Source: Botryosphaeria dothidea
Taxonomy: Eukaryota > Ascomycota > Dothideomycetes > Botryosphaeriales > Botryosphaeriaceae
DNA: 10,907 bases
NCBI GenBank assembly: GCA_011503125.2
Contig: WWBZ02000078.1
Span: 1-10,907, forward strand
Direction of reading: 5' to 3'
The translations under genes were made by a program, and so were the position numbers. Position 1 is the first letter of the stretch. Each line of letters starts with the position of its first letter. This document shows positions 8,572-10,907 of this stretch, piece after piece. The notes below the pieces were generated by a model. The model did not search any database. It was not told the origin of the DNA and saw only the letters and a program-made list of their open reading frames with translations.

Positions 8572-8984
8572 CCTGGCTAGTCCTCCGCCCGCCGGACATC
8601 ATCATCACCATCGCTCTCCTGCCAAGCACGGCGACCTCCGCCGCCCGATTGTGAAGTTATGTTCTCCATTGTCCACTTACACAAATGTACATGTCCCGAT
8701 ACCTCCCGATGCCGACGGCCTCAGTCCCTCCGTGCCAAGCAGCCTGGGAGCCTCCGATCTATGGTACACGCGCGTCGCTCCAATAAAAAACTTCTGTCGT
8801 CAAATCGTCGTGGTACCCTCTGATGTGCACCGAGCTGCCAACAAAACAACACAAAACGGCGGTATAGACAACAGCGTCGAGGAATTATGCTGAACGAGAG
8901 GTGATAAAGATTAAACGCAACAGTAATGTGTAACCGAGACAAATATCCAGACTGAAAGGATATGAGACAAGAAGATTAGCCCGC

Positions 8985-10259
8985 TTGATCGAAGAGGCCG
9001 ACAAAGATCCCGAGAACTTCCTCTCCAACTTCATGGCTTCCCGCGCCTGGACCCTCGATACCGACAAGTTTGCACCACTAGAATCAGACGATGACGAAGA
9101 TGACCGCCGCGCCGAGGAATTCGAGTTCGCATACAAACATGCGCTTCGAGGATCCTGCCACCGCCAATGAGAAGCTGCAAACTTTCGCGCGTGACGCAGT
9201 AGCAAAGACTTCGGTCCGCAGAGAGGAGAAGAGCTCAAGGCAGAAGCAGAGAGACAAGGAACGTGAAAGGAAGGAGGCAATCAAGCGTGAGCGGGAAGAG
9301 GAAAAGGCTCGCCTGAGGAAGCTCAAGATCGAGGAGATGGAAGACAAGATCAAGATGATCAAGGAGGCGGCAGGTCTGAGCGGCAAGGAATTCAATCTAG
9401 ACGATTGGAGGGACGTGCTCGATGCAGACTGGGACGATGATCGCTGGGATCAGGAAATGCAGAAGCGCTTCGGTGACACCTACTATGCCGAGAACGATGG
9501 TGTTCAATCCGAGTCTTCTGGTGACGAGGGCGAGGGGAAGAAGAAAAAGAAAAGAAGCCGAAGAAGCCGACATGGAATGACGATATTGACATCAAAGACA
9601 TCATTCCTGAATTTGAAGACGACGAGGAGAAGCCTGCTATTACACTCTCCGACGTGGAAGATGAGGAGGATGGTGGTGTCCAGCTGCCCAACGGCGATGA
9701 GGAAGAATCTGATGAAGAGACTACGTCGAAGAAAAAGAAGAAGTCCAAGAAGGATGAGATCGAGACCAAGCGCGCCGCTCGGAGAGAGCGCCGCATCATC
9801 GAGAGCCTTGTCGATCAGAACATCGACGTGGAACTCGCGGCTAAGGAAAGTGAAAGTGGGCCCATGAAGTTCCGCTACCGCGAGACTTCCCCCACCACCT
9901 TCGGTCTGACCGCTCGTGATATCCTGCTTGCGGATGACACCCAGCTCAACCAATTTGCCGGCCTGAAGAAGCTGGCCGCATGGCGCGATCCGGAGAAGAA
10001 GAAGAAGGATAAGAAGCAACTGGGCAAGAAGGCTAGGCTCAGGCAGTGGCGCAAGGAAACTTTCGGTGATGAGGAGGGTCCGAAGTACGGTTTCGGCGAC
10101 TATGTCAGCAAGAAGTACAATGAGCAGGGCTTGCCTATTCATGCGTCTGCTGATGTGCAAATGAAGGATGCGGGGGAGGATGGAGTGGACATCAGGGAAG
10201 GTGGCAAAAAGAAGAAGAAGAGAGGAAAGAAGAGAAAGGTTGGCGCTGCCGAAGAGTAA
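8985..10259 (+). pseudogene. KRI1: KRI1-like ribosome biogenesis protein, N-terminus missing, two frame breaks
   Basis: In yeast Kri1 is an essential nucleolar factor that works with Krr1 in 40S subunit assembly. Similarity begins about 8985 with IEEADKDPENFLSNFMASRA, an acidic patch and RRAEEFEFAY. One extra base in AAA 9135-9137 moves the frame; it continues as NMRFEDPATANEKLQTFARD, a long Arg/Lys/Glu coiled coil (about 9205-9390) and LDDWRDVLDADWDDDRWDQE. A second shift in the A-rich run 9538-9557 restores the first frame: TWNDDIDIKDIIPEFEDDEE, PAITLSDVEDEEDGG, then the KRI1 C-terminal domain (FRYRETSPTTFGLTARDILL and QLGKKARLRQWRKETFG). It ends in a basic Lys/Arg tail, a likely nuclear/nucleolar signal, at TAA 10257-10259. 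About 425 residues are seen against about 590 in yeast. No ATG precedes 8985 in frame (TAA at 8931); the first is 9033. It could be an intact gene with assembly errors. Confidence 0.85.
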
Positions 10260-10907
10260 TTTGCGGATACCAAAATTTGTGTAGAGAAAATGGCACGGCG
10301 GGTCCACTTCATAACTTCTATCATTTGAATTGTTGACACCAATCAACCGTGACCACATATTATGTCAATTTTTTTCTGACACTAGAAATAGAAAGTGTTG
10401 GCTCTGCACTCGTGTTGTGGTTGAACACCTTGAACCCATTTGTCTCCCTGGCGATTCTCGCTTTTGAGCCTTATCCTGGAATGAATTTTCCAAAGACCCC
10501 CAGCAGGACGCCAAAACACAAAACCAAGTATGAAGATTATGAACAAGCCTCATTTGGTAATGTCCATGCACGGCAGCGGCTGTGTTACTCCTGGAAGAGA
10601 TACCACTCTTGAGCTATTTCTGTACAGCTTCGGCGTCAACTCCGTTAAGAAGGTCAGCATCAGCGAAAAAATTCCTTGTTCTGGTCAGAGCCCCACAGGG
10701 ATAGTGGAGTGAGCGCTGGTGAGCACGAATGACGGATGCGGCACATGGGTCGATGCTTAAGAAATCCTCTCATTCCTGTCGGCACATTACGAGCTCTCAC
10801 TAGCAATCCACGCTCTGAGTCTTGAGTTTGAAGATTTTGAGAGGAATCTATGCTCTATTATTCAGCCGTTAATCTCAGCCTACTGTTCCGGCGGTCCTTT
10901 TGAGACG
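10260..10907. other. KRI1 3' flank, no gene recognised
   Basis: This is more AT-rich than the coding parts. Open frames of 60-87 codons occur at 10349-10712 and on the opposite strand, but none has a recognisable motif. I see no tRNA, repeat array or clear polyadenylation signal. A neighbouring gene may start or end just outside the window. Confidence 0.55.

Larger units (their letters stand above)
7492..8984. other. Divergent promoter region between glutamate decarboxylase and KRI1
   Basis: About 1.5 kb separates the two divergent genes. The decarboxylase side (7492-8250) is GC-rich, with GCC/CAC repeats and a small tandem duplication. The KRI1 side holds a CT microsatellite, typical of pyrimidine-rich fungal promoters, then more AT-rich DNA from about 8650. 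Overlapping open frames (for example minus 8263-7694, 189 codons) are arginine/alanine/serine-rich with no domain I recognise. The missing N-terminal coding part of KRI1 was looked for here on the plus strand and not found. Confidence 0.6.

Noticed and set aside
9504..10358. 284-codon minus-strand frame opposite KRI1
   Set aside because: It is a Leu/Ser/Phe-rich complement of Lys/Glu-rich KRI1 codons, with no motifs of its own.

Overview
The window looks like nuclear DNA of a filamentous ascomycete (Pezizomycotina, perhaps a Dothideomycete). The reasons are spliced genes with short introns (mostly 52-84 nt), GT(A/G)AGT-type donors and CTAAC/CTAAT-like branch sites, no operon layout, GC-rich coding DNA, and four recognisable fungal protein families. 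No rRNA, tRNA, CRISPR array or intact mobile element is visible.

Layout, left to right. (1) Positions 1-1253, minus strand: the 5' part of a TauD/TfdA-type Fe(II)/2-oxoglutarate dioxygenase gene. I could rebuild six exons, and the 3' end lies beyond position 1. It carries one in-frame TAA. (2) Positions 1254-2452: no recognisable gene, with a T17 tract and a CAT/CAC repeat at its right end. (3) Positions 2453-3968, minus strand: a two-exon type II membrane glycosyltransferase related to the GT34 (GMA12/MNN10) group. It has GPT where the DxD motif is expected and a one-base frame break inside a 19-nt palindrome. (4) Positions 3969-5667: intergenic, with GA, AGC and GCACC microsatellites. (5) Positions 5668-7491, minus strand: a complete four-exon glutamate decarboxylase gene (516 aa), the one clearly intact gene. 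(6) Positions 7492-8984: a GC-rich divergent promoter region with repeats. (7) Positions 8985-10259, plus strand: a KRI1-type ribosome-biogenesis gene that lacks its N-terminal part and has two one-base frame breaks in A-rich runs. (8) Positions 10260-10907: no recognisable gene.

The four genes do not form an obvious pathway: oxidative or secondary metabolism, Golgi glycosylation, GABA synthesis and 40S ribosome assembly. Glutamate decarboxylase and KRI1 are divergently transcribed from a shared ~1.5 kb region. The most notable feature is that three of the four genes are interrupted by single-base changes, two of them in short homopolymer-rich sites, while glutamate decarboxylase is clean. 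This suggests either sequencing or assembly error or local gene decay. I did not find a convincing new biological system.
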